The translations under genes and the position numbers were made by a program. A stretch of DNA of 64,000 bases from Streptomonospora salina (GTDB lineage: Bacteria > Actinomycetota > Actinomycetes > Streptosporangiales > Streptosporangiaceae): assembly GCF_014204715.1 (NCBI RefSeq), contig NZ_JACHLY010000002.1, positions 186,001 to 250,000 on the forward strand. The letters are read 5' to 3'. The notes under the pieces are model-generated. The model was given only the letters and a program-made list of their open reading frames with translations. It did no database searches and was not told the DNA's origin. Position 1 is the first letter of the stretch. Every line of letters begins with the position of its first letter. Below, piece by piece: positions 1-9,408 of the stretch.

Positions 1-35
1 TGTCCCGCACCACCTGTCGGCGTGATCCACGTCCT

Positions 36-2885
36 GTGTACGTTGAGTGCGTGCCCAGTGGAAACCACCCGCCGCCCCCCGGAACGCGCCTCCGGGGCCG
101 CGAGGCGGAACAGCGGATGCTCACCGACGCCCTGGACGGCGCGCGCTCCGGTCAGGGCGCCGCGCTGCTGGTCGGCGGCGGCCCCGGAATCGGCAAGACC
201 GCGCTGCTGGACCACGCGTGCGAGGTCGCGCGCACCCCGCAGGCCCACCACTCCCGGCCGCCGCAGGAGTCCGTGGTCCTCAAGGGCGCGACGGTCCTCG
301 GCTCCGCCGGCGCCGAATCCGAGGCCGCCATGCCCTACGCCGGACTGCAGCGGCTGCTGCGCCCGGTCGCCGAGCGCATCGGCGAACTGCCCGCGCAGCA
401 GGCCGCGGCCCTCGAACAGGCGCTGGAGAGCGGCCACGTCGCCGAGAGCGACCGCTTCCCCCTGTCCATCGGCGTGCTGCGGCTGCTGTGCCTGCTGGGC
501 CACTCCGCTCCCCTGCTGGTCTGCGTCGACGACGCGCATCTGATGGACCCGGCCTCGCTGGACGCGCTGTCCTTCGCCGCGCGCCGGCTGGGCACCGACC
601 CGGTGGCGATGGTCTTCGCCGCCCGCGACGACGCGCCCAAGCCCGCCGTGCCCGGTATCCCGGCCGTGACGCTGAGCCCGCTTCCCGACACCGCCATCAG
701 CGAGGTACTCGGCGACGCCGCGCCCGGGGGGATCGCCGCAGGCGTGCGCGCCGATCTGGTGCGCGCCGGCCACGGCAACCCCCTGGCCGTGCGCGGTTTC
801 GCCGCGGGGCTGTCCCGCGACCAGCTGTCGGGCGCCCGGCCGCTGCCGCGCACCCTCGCGCTGCCCACCCGACTGCGCGGCGCCTACGCCGCGCGCCTGG
901 AGGCTCTGCCCGAACCCACGCGCCACCTGCTGCTGCTGGCCGCGGCCGATCCCCACTCCGGTGCCGACGATCTGGTGCGCGCGGCGGGGCGGGCGGAAAC
1001 GACCGTGGGCGACCTCGAACCGGCCGAGAACGCGGGCCTGGTGCGCGTCGACGGCGCACAGGTGCTTTTCGCCGACCCGCTGCTGCGCACCGCCGTCTAC
1101 CAGGCCGCGCCGGTCGTGCGCCGGCGCGCCGCCCACGCCCGGCTGGCGCGCGCGATCGACCCCGAGCGCGAGCCCTCCCGCTATGCCGACCACCGCGCCG
1201 CGGCGGCCGAAGGCCCCGACTCCGAGTTGGCGGCCGAACTGGCCGCGGCCGCCGACACCGCCAAGGAGCTCAACGGACACTCGGTGGCCTCGGCCGCGCT
1301 GGAGCAGGCGGCCGAGCTCACCCCGATCCCCCGGCTGCGGGCCTGCCGGCTGTCCACGGCCGCCCAGGACGCGTGGCTGTCGGGCATGCCCGGGCGCGCC
1401 TCGGAACTGCTGGAGCGCGCCGAGCCCGACGCGGTGACCCCGCGCCAGGCCGGCGTTCTGGAGCTGATCCGCGGACAGATCCGGCTGCGCGAGGGCAACG
1501 CGATCGACACCGCGGACACGCTGCTGGCCACCGCCGAGCATCTCGTGCCCCACGACCGCGAGCTGGCCGTACGTTCGCTGATGCGCGCCGCCGACGCGGC
1601 GTCCTTCGCCGGCGACCCGGTGCGCCACGCCGCGGCCGCCCGCCGGCTGGCCCCGCTGGCCCGCGACAACGACCCGCCGGCCATGCGGCTAGCGTTCGCG
1701 TTCATGGAGGGCTGCGCGCTCTCCTTCGCCGGCGATTACGCGGCCGCGGAGGGCCCGCTGCGCCAGGCCGTCGACCTGGCAGAGGAGGTCGACACTCCGA
1801 CCGAGCTGATCTGGGCGAGCATCGCCGGCCTGCGGCTGGGCGACGCCCCGCTGGTGCACGCGCTGGCCACCCGTGCGGTGTCGGTCGCGCGGCGGCGCGG
1901 CGCGCTGGCGGCGGTGCCCCAGGCGTTGGAGTTCCTGGTCTACTCGGAGTTCTGGAGCGGCCGGTTCCCCTCGGGCATCGGCAACTGCATGACGGGCCTG
2001 CGGCTGGCTCGCGAGACCGACCAGGACAACTGCGCCACCCACCATCTGGCAGCGCTGTGCCTGCTCGCCGCCATCCAGGGCGACGCCGAGACCTGCCACG
2101 AGCGCGCCCGCGCCGTGGCCGAGCAGTCCTGCGAGAACAGCCTGGGGCTGCCGAGCGCGCTGAGTTCGTGGGCCCTGGCCCTGCTGGAACTGGCCCAGGG
2201 CGACGCGCACGGCGCGTTCTCCCGGCTGCGGGTGCTCAACCACGCCGGCCCGGGCTACGGCCATCCCACCATGCGGCTGATGACGGCTCCGGTCTTCGTC
2301 GAAGCCTGCGCCCGCATCGGCGAGCACGGGCGCGGCCAGGCGGCCCTGGCTCCCTACGCCGACTGGGCCGAGGCCACCGGCAGTCTCAGCAGCCTGGCGG
2401 TCGCGGCGCGCTGCCGCGGGCTGCTGGCGGCGCCCGAGGACGCCGCCGACCACTTCGAAGAGGCCTTGCGGCTGCACCGGGCCTGCGGCGACGACGACGT
2501 CGAGCGGGCTCGCACGGCGCTGCTGTACGGCACGACGCTGCGCCGCAACCGCTTTCCCGGACGCGCCCGCGAACACCTGCGCGAGGCGCTGGAGACCTTC
2601 GAGTGGATCGGCGCCCGGCTCTGGGTCGAACAGGCCCGCGGCGAGCTGCGCGCCATCGGCGATCCCGAGCCCGCGGCCGAGCACCACGACCGCGCCGACG
2701 CCGAGGACCACGGTCTGACCGCCCAGCAGCACCAGATCGCGCTGCTGGTCGCCGAAGGCGCCACCAACCGCGAAGTGGCGGCGCACATGTTCATCAGCCC
2801 GCGCACGGTCGAACACCACTTACGCGGGATCTTCCGCAAACTCAACATCCGCTCCCGAGTGGATCTGGCCCGCATGTTCCGCTGA
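36..2885 (+). CDS. LAL-type (MalT-like) ATP-binding LuxR family transcriptional regulator
   Basis: A 949-residue STAND/LAL regulator. A P-loop with GGGPGIGKT lies near residues 47-55. A Walker B-like LLVCVDDAH lies near 158-166, followed by a long helical, TPR-like middle. The C-terminal 60 residues form a LuxR/GerE helix-turn-helix (core TNREVAAHMFISPRTVEHHL). Such proteins use ATP-dependent self-assembly to activate nearby operons. It lies 164 bp upstream of, and on the same strand as, the Liv-type importer, so regulation of that importer is a reasonable inference. The start is uncertain: GTG at 36 is the first start inside the window, GTG at 51 is also in frame, and the frame is open to the window edge, so the true start could lie upstream. 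Confidence 0.9.
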   Translation: MYVECVPSGNHPPPPGTRLRGREAEQRMLTDALDGARSGQGAALLVGGGPGIGKTALLDHACEVARTPQAHHSRPPQESVVLKGATVLGSAGAESEAAMPYAGLQRLLRPVAERIGELPAQQAAALEQALESGHVAESDRFPLSIGVLRLLCLLGHSAPLLVCVDDAHLMDPASLDALSFAARRLGTDPVAMVFAARDDAPKPAVPGIPAVTLSPLPDTAISEVLGDAAPGGIAAGVRADLVRAGHGNPLAVRGFAAGLSRDQLSGARPLPRTLALPTRLRGAYAARLEALPEPTRHLLLLAAADPHSGADDLVRAAGRAETTVGDLEPAENAGLVRVDGAQVLFADPLLRTAVYQAAPVVRRRAAHARLARAIDPEREPSRYADHRAAAAEGPDSELAAELAAAADTAKELNGHSVASAALEQAAELTPIPRLRACRLSTAAQDAWLSGMPGRASELLERAEPDAVTPRQAGVLELIRGQIRLREGNAIDTADTLLATAEHLVPHDRELAVRSLMRAADAASFAGDPVRHAAAARRLAPLARDNDPPAMRLAFAFMEGCALSFAGDYAAAEGPLRQAVDLAEEVDTPTELIWASIAGLRLGDAPLVHALATRAVSVARRRGALAAVPQALEFLVYSEFWSGRFPSGIGNCMTGLRLARETDQDNCATHHLAALCLLAAIQGDAETCHERARAVAEQSCENSLGLPSALSSWALALLELAQGDAHGAFSRLRVLNHAGPGYGHPTMRLMTAPVFVEACARIGEHGRGQAALAPYADWAEATGSLSSLAVAARCRGLLAAPEDAADHFEEALRLHRACGDDDVERARTALLYGTTLRRNRFPGRAREHLREALETFEWIGARLWVEQARGELRAIGDPEPAAEHHDRADAEDHGLTAQQHQIALLVAEGATNREVAAHMFISPRTVEHHLRGIFRKLNIRSRVDLARMFR

Positions 2886-3049
2886 GAACCCGCGGCCCCG
2901 CTCCGGCGCTCTCCCGGGAGCACCGGCCCGCCCCGTCCCCGACCCCGCGACACGCCGTCGCCTCCGACGACGGCCGACGAATGCCCCCTACATGCCAACT
3001 GGTCGGTATCGCCGCAGACGAGACCGGCCCGGCACGGAAAGCAGAGCAG

Positions 3050-3844
3050 ATGACCACCACCACGCCGGCCCCCTTACTCGCCGCCGAGGGGATCACCGTG
3101 CGCTTCGGCGGCCTGACCGCGCTCAACGACGTGGCCCTTTCGGTGGCGCCCGGCAGCGTCGTCGGGCTCATCGGGCCCAACGGCGCCGGGAAGACGACGC
3201 TGTTCAACGCCGTCTCCGGAGTCATCGGCCCGCAGCGCGGCACGGTCTCCTGGAAGGGCCGCGCACTGCGCCGGCACCGCCCCCACCACCTCGCCGACTT
3301 GGGCATCGCCCGCACACTGCAGGGGCTCAACCTGTTCCCCGGACTGTCGGCGCTGGACAACGTCATGGTCGGCGCCGACCGGCTGGCCCGCGGCGGCGCC
3401 GGAGCCATGCTCACCGGCCTGGGCCGCTACCACTCCGACGAACGGCGGCTGCGCGAACGGGCCATGGCGGCGCTGGAGGAGTTCGGCGCCGCCCACGCCG
3501 CCCACGCGATGCCCGGCACCCTGCCCTTCGGCGTACAGAAGCGCGTGGCCCTGGCCCGCGCGGTGGTCGCCGAACCCGAGCTGCTGCTGCTGGACGAGCC
3601 CGCCAGCGGCCTGTCGGGCGCGGACATGGACTCCCTGGCCGCGGCGATCGGATCCTTCCGCTCCCGCATGGGGGTCCTGCTGGTCGAACACCACATGGAC
3701 CTGGTGATGGGCGTGTGCGACCACATCGTGGTGCTCAACTTCGGCGAGGTCATCGCCGCAGGGCCGCCCGACCGCATCCGGTCCGACCCCGCGGTGGCCG
3801 AGGCCTACCTGGGCGACGCAGAGGAGGTGGGCACCGATGGCTGA
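3050..3844 (+). CDS. livG: branched-chain amino acid-type ABC transporter ATPase (LivG-like)
   Basis: 264 residues; one of two cytoplasmic ATPases of a HAAT-family importer. The Walker A GPNGAGKT is at residues 42-49, and Walker B LLLLDEPASG follows a LivG-style degenerate signature (PFGVQKR instead of LSGGQ), with the switch His in LLVEHHMD. The ATG at 3050 directly follows a purine-rich stretch (gaaagcagagcag) and fits the family N terminus. Its stop overlaps the next ATPase by 8 bp, so the two are translationally coupled. First structural gene of a five-gene operon running to 7889. The substrate cannot be told from sequence: branched-chain amino acids, urea or another amide are all transported by this family. 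Confidence 0.93.
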   Translation: MTTTTPAPLLAAEGITVRFGGLTALNDVALSVAPGSVVGLIGPNGAGKTTLFNAVSGVIGPQRGTVSWKGRALRRHRPHHLADLGIARTLQGLNLFPGLSALDNVMVGADRLARGGAGAMLTGLGRYHSDERRLRERAMAALEEFGAAHAAHAMPGTLPFGVQKRVALARAVVAEPELLLLDEPASGLSGADMDSLAAAIGSFRSRMGVLLVEHHMDLVMGVCDHIVVLNFGEVIAAGPPDRIRSDPAVAEAYLGDAEEVGTDG

Positions 3845-4559
3845 ACAGCCGATTCTGGCCGTGGAGGGGCTCACCGCGACCTACGGCGCCGTCGCGGCGC
3901 TCAACGCGGTGAGCATGACCGTGCCCCGGGGCGGCATCTGCGCGGTGCTGGGCGCCAACGGGGCCGGTAAGACGACGCTGCTGCGCACGATCAGCGGCCT
4001 CAAACGCGCCGACGCCGGCCGCGTCCTGCTCGGGGGGACCGACATCACGCGGATCCCCGCCGAGCGCCACGTCCACCACGGCCTGGTGCACGTGCCCGAA
4101 GGCGGGGGCGTGATCGCCGAACTGACGGTGGAGGAGAACCTGCGCCTGGGCGGGCTCTGGCGCGCGGGCCGGCGCCGGCGCGCGGCGCGCACCGCCGAGG
4201 TGGTCGAGCTGTTCCCGCCGCTGCGCGAGCGCCTCGCGCGTCCGGCGGCCACGCTCTCGGGCGGCGAGCGCCAGATGCTGGCGATCGGACGGGCGCTGAT
4301 GGCCGACCCCCGGGTGCTGCTGCTGGACGAGCCCTCACTGGGCCTGGCGCCCCTGGTCACCCGCCAGATCATGGACATGCTGCTGCAGCTGCGCGCCGAC
4401 CGCGACCTGACGGTGGTGCTGGTGGAGCAGAACGCCCGCAGCGCGCTGTCGATCACCGACCACGGCTTCGTGCTCAACCAGGGGGAGGTCGTCATGCAGG
4501 ACTCCTCCCGGCGGCTTCTGGCCGACGACCGCATGCGCCACGCCTACCTGGGCTTCTAA
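3837..4559 (+). CDS. livF: branched-chain amino acid-type ABC transporter ATPase (LivF-like)
   Basis: 240 residues, the usual LivF length. The Walker A is GANGAGKT. A full signature LSGGERQ is followed by Walker B VLLLDEPSLGLAP, and the H-loop region has the LivF-typical LVEQN, with Gln in place of His. The ATG lies inside the end of livG (8-bp overlap) and the next gene, livH, begins 11 bp after the stop, so this is tightly packed operon structure. It acts with LivG as the ATPase pair driving the LivH/LivM permeases. Confidence 0.94.
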   Translation: MAEQPILAVEGLTATYGAVAALNAVSMTVPRGGICAVLGANGAGKTTLLRTISGLKRADAGRVLLGGTDITRIPAERHVHHGLVHVPEGGGVIAELTVEENLRLGGLWRAGRRRRAARTAEVVELFPPLRERLARPAATLSGGERQMLAIGRALMADPRVLLLDEPSLGLAPLVTRQIMDMLLQLRADRDLTVVLVEQNARSALSITDHGFVLNQGEVVMQDSSRRLLADDRMRHAYLGF

Positions 4560-4570
4560 GAGGGGAAACC

Positions 4571-5422
4571 GTGGACCAATTCATCGACCTGACACTCAAC
4601 GGACTGTCCCAGGGGGCGGTCTACGCGGCGCTGGCACTGTCGCTGGTCATCATCTACCAGGCGACCCGCGTGGTGAACTTCGCGCAGCCGGCGCTGGCGC
4701 TGATCTCGGTCTACATCGCCTACACGGTGTCGCAGGCCACCGGCAGCTACTGGCTGGGATTCGGCGCGGCGCTGGCGACCGGCCTGGTGCTGGGCGCGGC
4801 CACCGAGCGGCTGCTGATCCGCCCGGTGCACGGGCGCTCCCCGCTCAACGCCATCATCGTCACGCTGGGCCTGCTGCTCGTGCTGCAGGGCCTGGCGGGC
4901 ATGATCTGGACCAACGAGCCGCACTCCTTCGGCTACCCGATGGACTACCGCGGCCGGTTCTCGGCTGCCGACTGGTTCGCGCTGGGCTCGGTGGGCACCG
5001 CCGCGCTGCTGCTCTTCGGGCTCTACCGCTTCACCCCGCTGGGGCTGCGGATGCGCGCCGCGGCCTTCCGCCCGGAGGCGGCCCGGCTCAGCGGCGTGCG
5101 GGTGGGGCTGATGCTCACCGCCGGCTGGGCCATCGCCTCGGTGATCGGCGCGCTGGCCGGAATGCTGGCGGCCCCGCCGTTCATCTTCCCCAACGTGCTC
5201 GACGAGGTGTTCATCTTCGCGATCGCCGCCGCGGTCGTGGGCGGCCTGGAGAATCCGTTCGGCGCGCTGGCCGGCGGCGTCCTCCTCGGCCTGGGCATGT
5301 CCTACGTCTCCGGCTACGCCGGTCCGGAGCTGACCACGCTGGCGGCGCTGGCCATCCTCGTCGTGGTGCTGAGCATCCGGCCGGACGGCCTCTTCTCCCG
5401 CCCGACCGCGCGAAAGGTGTAG
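4571..5422 (+). CDS. livH: branched-chain amino acid-type ABC transporter permease (LivH-like)
   Basis: 283 residues, strongly hydrophobic with about eight membrane helices. The LivH-type N terminus reads LTLNGLSQGAVYAALALSL, and the conserved VGGLENPFGALAGG segment near residues 222-236 is the cytoplasmic coupling loop of HAAT permeases. The GTG start at 4571 is preceded by AGAGGGGAAA. Its TAG stop is immediately followed by the start of livM. It forms the membrane channel together with LivM. Confidence 0.93.
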   Translation: MDQFIDLTLNGLSQGAVYAALALSLVIIYQATRVVNFAQPALALISVYIAYTVSQATGSYWLGFGAALATGLVLGAATERLLIRPVHGRSPLNAIIVTLGLLLVLQGLAGMIWTNEPHSFGYPMDYRGRFSAADWFALGSVGTAALLLFGLYRFTPLGLRMRAAAFRPEAARLSGVRVGLMLTAGWAIASVIGALAGMLAAPPFIFPNVLDEVFIFAIAAAVVGGLENPFGALAGGVLLGLGMSYVSGYAGPELTTLAALAILVVVLSIRPDGLFSRPTARKV

Positions 5423-5424
5423 TG

Positions 5425-6507
5425 ATGGTCTCGCTGAGCGACCACGAGTCCACGAGCCGGGACGGCGGGCCCGGAGGCGCCGCCCCCGCGCCCACTCTCG
5501 GCGACCGGTGGCGGGCGCTGCCGGCGCTGGTGCGGTTCCCGCTGGCTGCCGTCGCCGCGTTCGCCGCGATCGTGGCGCTGACCTCGGTCACCGGCCCTAC
5601 CGCCGACCTGCGCATCGGCAGCGTGGGCTACTACATGCTGGCCATCGCCGGCCTGCAGCTGCTGATCGGCTACAGCGGACAGATCTCGCTGGGCCACGGC
5701 GCGTTCATGTTCATCGGCGCCTACACCGTGGCCCTGCTGGTGCTGAACCAGCCGGCGCTGCCGCTGTGGCTGAACATGATCATCACGGTCGTGCTCAGCT
5801 GCGGAGCCGGACTCCTGGTGGGCGCGGCCACGGCGCGACTGCACGGGCCCTACCTCGCCGGCGCCACGCTGGCGCTGGCCGTGGGACTGCCCTCGCTGAC
5901 GGTGCGCTACCCCGAGCTGCTCGGCGGCAGCAACGGGCTGGCGTTCTCCACCCGCGGCGCTCCGGCCTCGCTGGCCGGGGTCGTCACCGACACCCAGTGG
6001 CAGGCCGCCGCGGTGTGGCTGACGACGCTGATCGGCCTGGTCGTGCTGGCCACGATCAGCGCCGGGCGCCTCGGCCGGCGAATGCGTGCGCTGCGCGACG
6101 ACGAATCGGCGGCGGGCCTGGCCGGAATCCCGGTGGGCCGCACCAAGGTGATCGCCTTCGTCATCAGCGCGGGCGCCGGCGGGCTGGCCGGCGCGTGCCA
6201 GGCCTATCTGCTCGGCACGGCCACACCCAGCTCCTTCGGGGTGACGCTGTCGCTCAGTCTGCTCGCAGCCCTGGTACTGGGCGGGCTGGGCAGCATGTGG
6301 GGCGCGTTCTTCGGCGCCGTGGCCCTGGTCTACATCGAGCTGTGGGGCGAGGATCTCGCCCACGCCCTGTCGCTGGACTCCAACGTCGCCAACAACCTGC
6401 CCATCGTGTTCTTCGGCGTGCTGCTCATCCTGATCATCCTCGTCTGGCCGCGCGGCCTGCACGGGATGGCGAGCAGCCTCGCCGGTTCGGTCCGCCGCGG
6501 GCGCTGA
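5425..6507 (+). CDS. livM: branched-chain amino acid-type ABC transporter permease (LivM-like)
   Basis: About 360 residues with an N-terminal soluble tail of some 35 residues and about ten membrane helices. Family hallmarks are GYSGQISLGHGAF, the ALRDDESAA loop and the coupling loop LGGLGSMWGAFFGA. Two adjacent starts exist, GTG at 5422 and ATG at 5425. The ATG is preferred because GAAAGGTG at 5412-5419 then sits 5 bp upstream. It directly follows the livH stop, so translation is coupled. Second permease of the importer. Confidence 0.92.
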   Translation: MVSLSDHESTSRDGGPGGAAPAPTLGDRWRALPALVRFPLAAVAAFAAIVALTSVTGPTADLRIGSVGYYMLAIAGLQLLIGYSGQISLGHGAFMFIGAYTVALLVLNQPALPLWLNMIITVVLSCGAGLLVGAATARLHGPYLAGATLALAVGLPSLTVRYPELLGGSNGLAFSTRGAPASLAGVVTDTQWQAAAVWLTTLIGLVVLATISAGRLGRRMRALRDDESAAGLAGIPVGRTKVIAFVISAGAGGLAGACQAYLLGTATPSSFGVTLSLSLLAALVLGGLGSMWGAFFGAVALVYIELWGEDLAHALSLDSNVANNLPIVFFGVLLILIILVWPRGLHGMASSLAGSVRRGR

Positions 6508-6566
6508 CCGTCCCACCCCGCTGTTCGCCCGCATCCCCATCCCCGATCCACCGCCCGGGAGAGAGC

Positions 6567-7889
6567 ATGAGATCACGCATCGCCCCGGCCGCCGCCCTGA
6601 TGGCGGCGGCCCTGTTGGCCACCTCCTGCGGAGGCGCCGGAGAAACGCAGGACGGCGCCGGCGCCGACCTGGACGTCGCACCCGGCGTCACCGACGACAG
6701 CATCACGATCGGCTCGCACCAGCCGCTGACCGGACCCGCCGCACCCGGCTACATCCACATCTCGAACGGCGCCAGGGCCGTGTTCGACCACATCAACGAC
6801 AACGGCGGCATCAACGGCCGCCAGATCGACTACGTGGTCAAGGACGACGCCTACGACCCGGCGCGCACCATCGAGGTCACCCGCGAACTGGTGCACGACG
6901 AGGAGATCTTCGCGATGATGAGTGGCCTGGGCACGCCCACCCACTCCAAGGTCACCGACTTCCTCGACGACGAGGGCGTGCCCGACCTGTTCGTCTCCTC
7001 GGGCGCTCTGCAGTGGAACCAGCCCGAGGAGTACCCCCTGACCTACGGCTTCCAGGTGGACTACACCAAGGAGGCCAAGATCCAGGGGCAGTACATCGCC
7101 GAGAACATGCCCGACGCCAAGGTCGGCTACCTGCACCAGAACGACGACGTGGGGCGCGACTCCGAGACCGGCCTGGAGCAGTACCTGGGCGACCAGCGGG
7201 TGGCGGTGGAGTCCTACGACTCCGGAAACACCGATGTGGGACCGCAGATCTCGGCGCTGCAGGACGCCGGCGCCGACGTCGTGGTCTGCTCCTGCATCCC
7301 CGCCTTCAGCGCGCTGGCGATGCTGGAGTCGGCCAGCATCGGCTACGAGCCGCAGTTCGTGATGAGCACCATCGGCGCCGACAGCGCCACGCTGCAAGGG
7401 CTGCTGTCGGAGTTCGCCGCCGACGCCGGCCAGGACGACCTGCCGGCCGAGGAGATGCTGGACGGCATGATCTACACCGGCTACTTCCCCTCGGTCACCA
7501 TGCAGGACGACCCGTGGGTCCAGCTGTACTCGCAGATCTACGACGAGTACGGCGAGGGCGACACCCCGATGACCAACACCACGATCTACGGGATGCTCCA
7601 GGCCACTCTGATGGGCAAGAGCCTGATGGAGGCCGGTGACGACCCGACCCGCCAGTCGCTGATCGATGCCGTGCACGAGCAGGACCTGACCGGTCCGGGC
7701 CTGGTCCCCTTCGCCGCGATCGAGGACGACCACGGCGGATACTCGGGCGCGCAGGTCCTTCAGTTCCGGGCCGGAGAGGCGCCCGAAACCCTGCAGGAGG
7801 CGCGGATCACCGACAACGCCGGCGGGGAGATCACCGAGCCCGAGTTCGAGCGGCCCGGACCTGAGGAGTTCGCCTTCCACGACGAGTGA
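6567..7889 (+). CDS. HAAT-family ABC transporter substrate-binding lipoprotein (LivK-like)
   Basis: 440 residues. The signal peptide ends in a lipobox-like LLATSC (Cys21), so it should be a lipid-anchored extracytoplasmic receptor. It is a Peripla_BP_6-type fold with the opening ITIGSHQPLTGPAA and the conserved NDNGGINGR. It is strikingly acid-rich, including the C-terminal 40 residues, as is common in salt-tolerant actinobacteria. The ATG at 6567 is preceded by GGGAGAGAG. It is the last gene of the importer operon, 59 bp after livM and followed by a strong palindrome. The ligand is unknown. Confidence 0.92.
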   Translation: MRSRIAPAAALMAAALLATSCGGAGETQDGAGADLDVAPGVTDDSITIGSHQPLTGPAAPGYIHISNGARAVFDHINDNGGINGRQIDYVVKDDAYDPARTIEVTRELVHDEEIFAMMSGLGTPTHSKVTDFLDDEGVPDLFVSSGALQWNQPEEYPLTYGFQVDYTKEAKIQGQYIAENMPDAKVGYLHQNDDVGRDSETGLEQYLGDQRVAVESYDSGNTDVGPQISALQDAGADVVVCSCIPAFSALAMLESASIGYEPQFVMSTIGADSATLQGLLSEFAADAGQDDLPAEEMLDGMIYTGYFPSVTMQDDPWVQLYSQIYDEYGEGDTPMTNTTIYGMLQATLMGKSLMEAGDDPTRQSLIDAVHEQDLTGPGLVPFAAIEDDHGGYSGAQVLQFRAGEAPETLQEARITDNAGGEITEPEFERPGPEEFAFHDE

Positions 7890-7917
7890 CGCTCGGCGGC
7901 CCCGGCCGCAGCGCACC

Positions 7918-7949
7918 CCGGCGCCCGGTCCGCGCGGACCGGGCGCCGG
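7918..7949. terminator. 32-bp perfect GC palindrome closing the liv-type operon
   Basis: The two 16-bp halves centred at 7933/7934 are exactly complementary (core GGTCCGCGCGGACC). It begins 28 bp after the receptor stop codon. There is no U-tract, as is usual for actinobacterial hairpin terminators. Confidence 0.7.
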
Positions 7950-8026
7950 CGCGTGTGCGTGCCCCGCCCCGGCGCGGGCGACCCGCCTGCCCTCCCGGGA
8001 ACGGCCCCGCGTGTCGGGTACAGTCG

Positions 8027-8056
8027 TTGACACAGGTGAGCGGCGCGGGCAATACT
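8027..8056 (+). promoter_or_regulatory. predicted sigma-70-type promoter for the GAF-ANTAR gene
   Basis: A consensus -35 TTGACA at 8027-8032 is separated by 18 bp from AATACT at 8051-8056 (four of six matches to TATAAT). Transcription from here would give a 5' leader of about 165 nt that carries the 9-bp tandem repeats at 8077-8103. Confidence 0.5.
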
Positions 8057-8076
8057 CACGTTCTACCGGGAAGCCT

Positions 8077-8103
8077 CGTCGGCCGCGTCGGCCGCGTCGG
8101 CCG
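8077..8103. repeat. three perfect tandem copies of a 9-bp unit
   Basis: The unit CGTCGGCCG occurs three times head to tail inside the predicted 5' leader of the GAF-ANTAR gene. Being a multiple of three it could be neutral; no coding use is apparent. Confidence 0.75.
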
Positions 8104-8230
8104 CACCTCGGTTCCCGCACTCCGAAGCCATCCGGTGACCGGACCGGGCGCGCCTTGTGCTGTGCGCTGGCTTCGCGGCAGCGGAGGCGATGCGAGTCGG
8201 AGCTCGCAGAACGGCGCAGGAGGGCGTGCG

Positions 8231-8935
8231 ATGCTCAACAGGGACCACTCTCCCCCACCCGAAGGATTCGCCGAGGTCGTGCGGTCCCTGTTCGCCGAGC
8301 CGGACGTGCTCGCGACGCTGCAGCGGATCGCCGACCTCGCGGTGACGACGGTTCCCGGATGCGACTACGCGGGGGTGAGCCTGCTGGAGCCGCGCAGCAG
8401 GCTGCAGACCCCGGCATGCACCCACGACATCGTGCGCCGCAGCGACGCGCTGCAGCTGCAGCTGGGTGAAGGGCCCGCCCTCGGCTCGATGCGCAAAGGC
8501 ACCTACGTGTACCTGCCCGACCTCACCGCGGCGTCGCGCTGGCCGAAGTACGCCGCCGAGGCCGCCAAACTGGATATCGGCAGCCTGCTGAGCTTCCGGC
8601 TGTTCACCGCGCGCGAGACCCTGGGCGTACTCATCCTGTACGCGGCCCGCCCCCAGGCGTTCGACCAGGACGCCCACGAGGTGGGGGTGATCTACTCCGC
8701 CCAGGCCGCATCGGCGCTGGCCGCCAACCGGCGCATCGCCAATCTGAGCCGTGCCCTGGACACCCGCGAGACGATCGGGCAAGCGCAGGGCATCCTGATG
8801 GAGCGCCACCACATGACCGCCGAGCAGGCCTGGGAGCGGCTGCGCGGCGCCTCGCAGAACCGCAACGTCAAGCTCGCCGAACTCGCCGAGAAGATCGCCC
8901 TCTCCGGCGAGGATCCCACCGCGCCTCCCGTCTGA
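8231..8935 (+). CDS. GAF and ANTAR domain regulator (RNA antiterminator type)
   Basis: 234 residues. A GAF sensor domain covers roughly 25-165. A C-terminal ANTAR domain covers about 170-230, with the family-typical IGQAQGILMERHHMTAEQAW. ANTAR proteins bind paired RNA hairpins and prevent termination; the GAF domain usually senses a small ligand or redox state. The ATG at 8231 is chosen because AGGAGGGC lies 8 bp upstream, although the frame stays open further back. It stands alone between the importer operon and the sigma factor gene, with its own predicted promoter. The target RNA is unknown. Confidence 0.88.
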   Translation: MLNRDHSPPPEGFAEVVRSLFAEPDVLATLQRIADLAVTTVPGCDYAGVSLLEPRSRLQTPACTHDIVRRSDALQLQLGEGPALGSMRKGTYVYLPDLTAASRWPKYAAEAAKLDIGSLLSFRLFTARETLGVLILYAARPQAFDQDAHEVGVIYSAQAASALAANRRIANLSRALDTRETIGQAQGILMERHHMTAEQAWERLRGASQNRNVKLAELAEKIALSGEDPTAPPV

Positions 8936-9408
8936 CGCCGTCTTCGGGGCCCCACGGTGCGGCCGGGGGTGCGCAGGCGCCCCCGGACCGCCGCGCCGAA
9001 GCGCCGACGTTTCCGGATCGTCGAAGGCTCCGCTTACGTGCCCTTTAGAAACGCCGCGCAGGACTCCCGGAAATTCCTTGCATGAGATTTCCGATAAACA
9101 TACCGATGACAGCTGAGACCCCCTCTACCCTGGCTATTTCCAATCGCACGCGTTAATTTCCCGCAAAACTGGGCGGAAGCGGACAGGGCCGGGGTGGCCT
9201 GCTCGCGCATATATCGATATGGTCAACGTGTTGTGCAGGAGGTCCGAAAGCGCGGCCTGATGACGCCATCACACGCGTCCCGGCCCCCGCTGCGGTGACC
9301 CACCGCACACCACGGGGGAGCCACATCATCGGCGCGGTGCACAACGCGCCGAACGATCCGGGAGCGAGTGGTCGGCGGTCCGCTTTGATCGCAGCGAGGA
9401 CGTTGACG
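8936..9408. other. intergenic region with an AT-richer patch upstream of the sigma factor gene
   Basis: 473 bp without a convincing gene. The stretch 9050-9170 is clearly lower in GC than its surroundings (for example CCGATAAACATACCG and GTTAATTTCC), as expected of a promoter region. TTGCAT at 9078 and TACCCT at 9126 are possible promoter elements but do not form one well-spaced pair, so no promoter is assigned. Confidence 0.4.

Noticed and set aside
3837-3844. Overlap of the two ATPase genes as a possible frameshift or fusion
   Set aside because: Both proteins have complete motifs and normal lengths; an 8-bp overlap is ordinary translational coupling.
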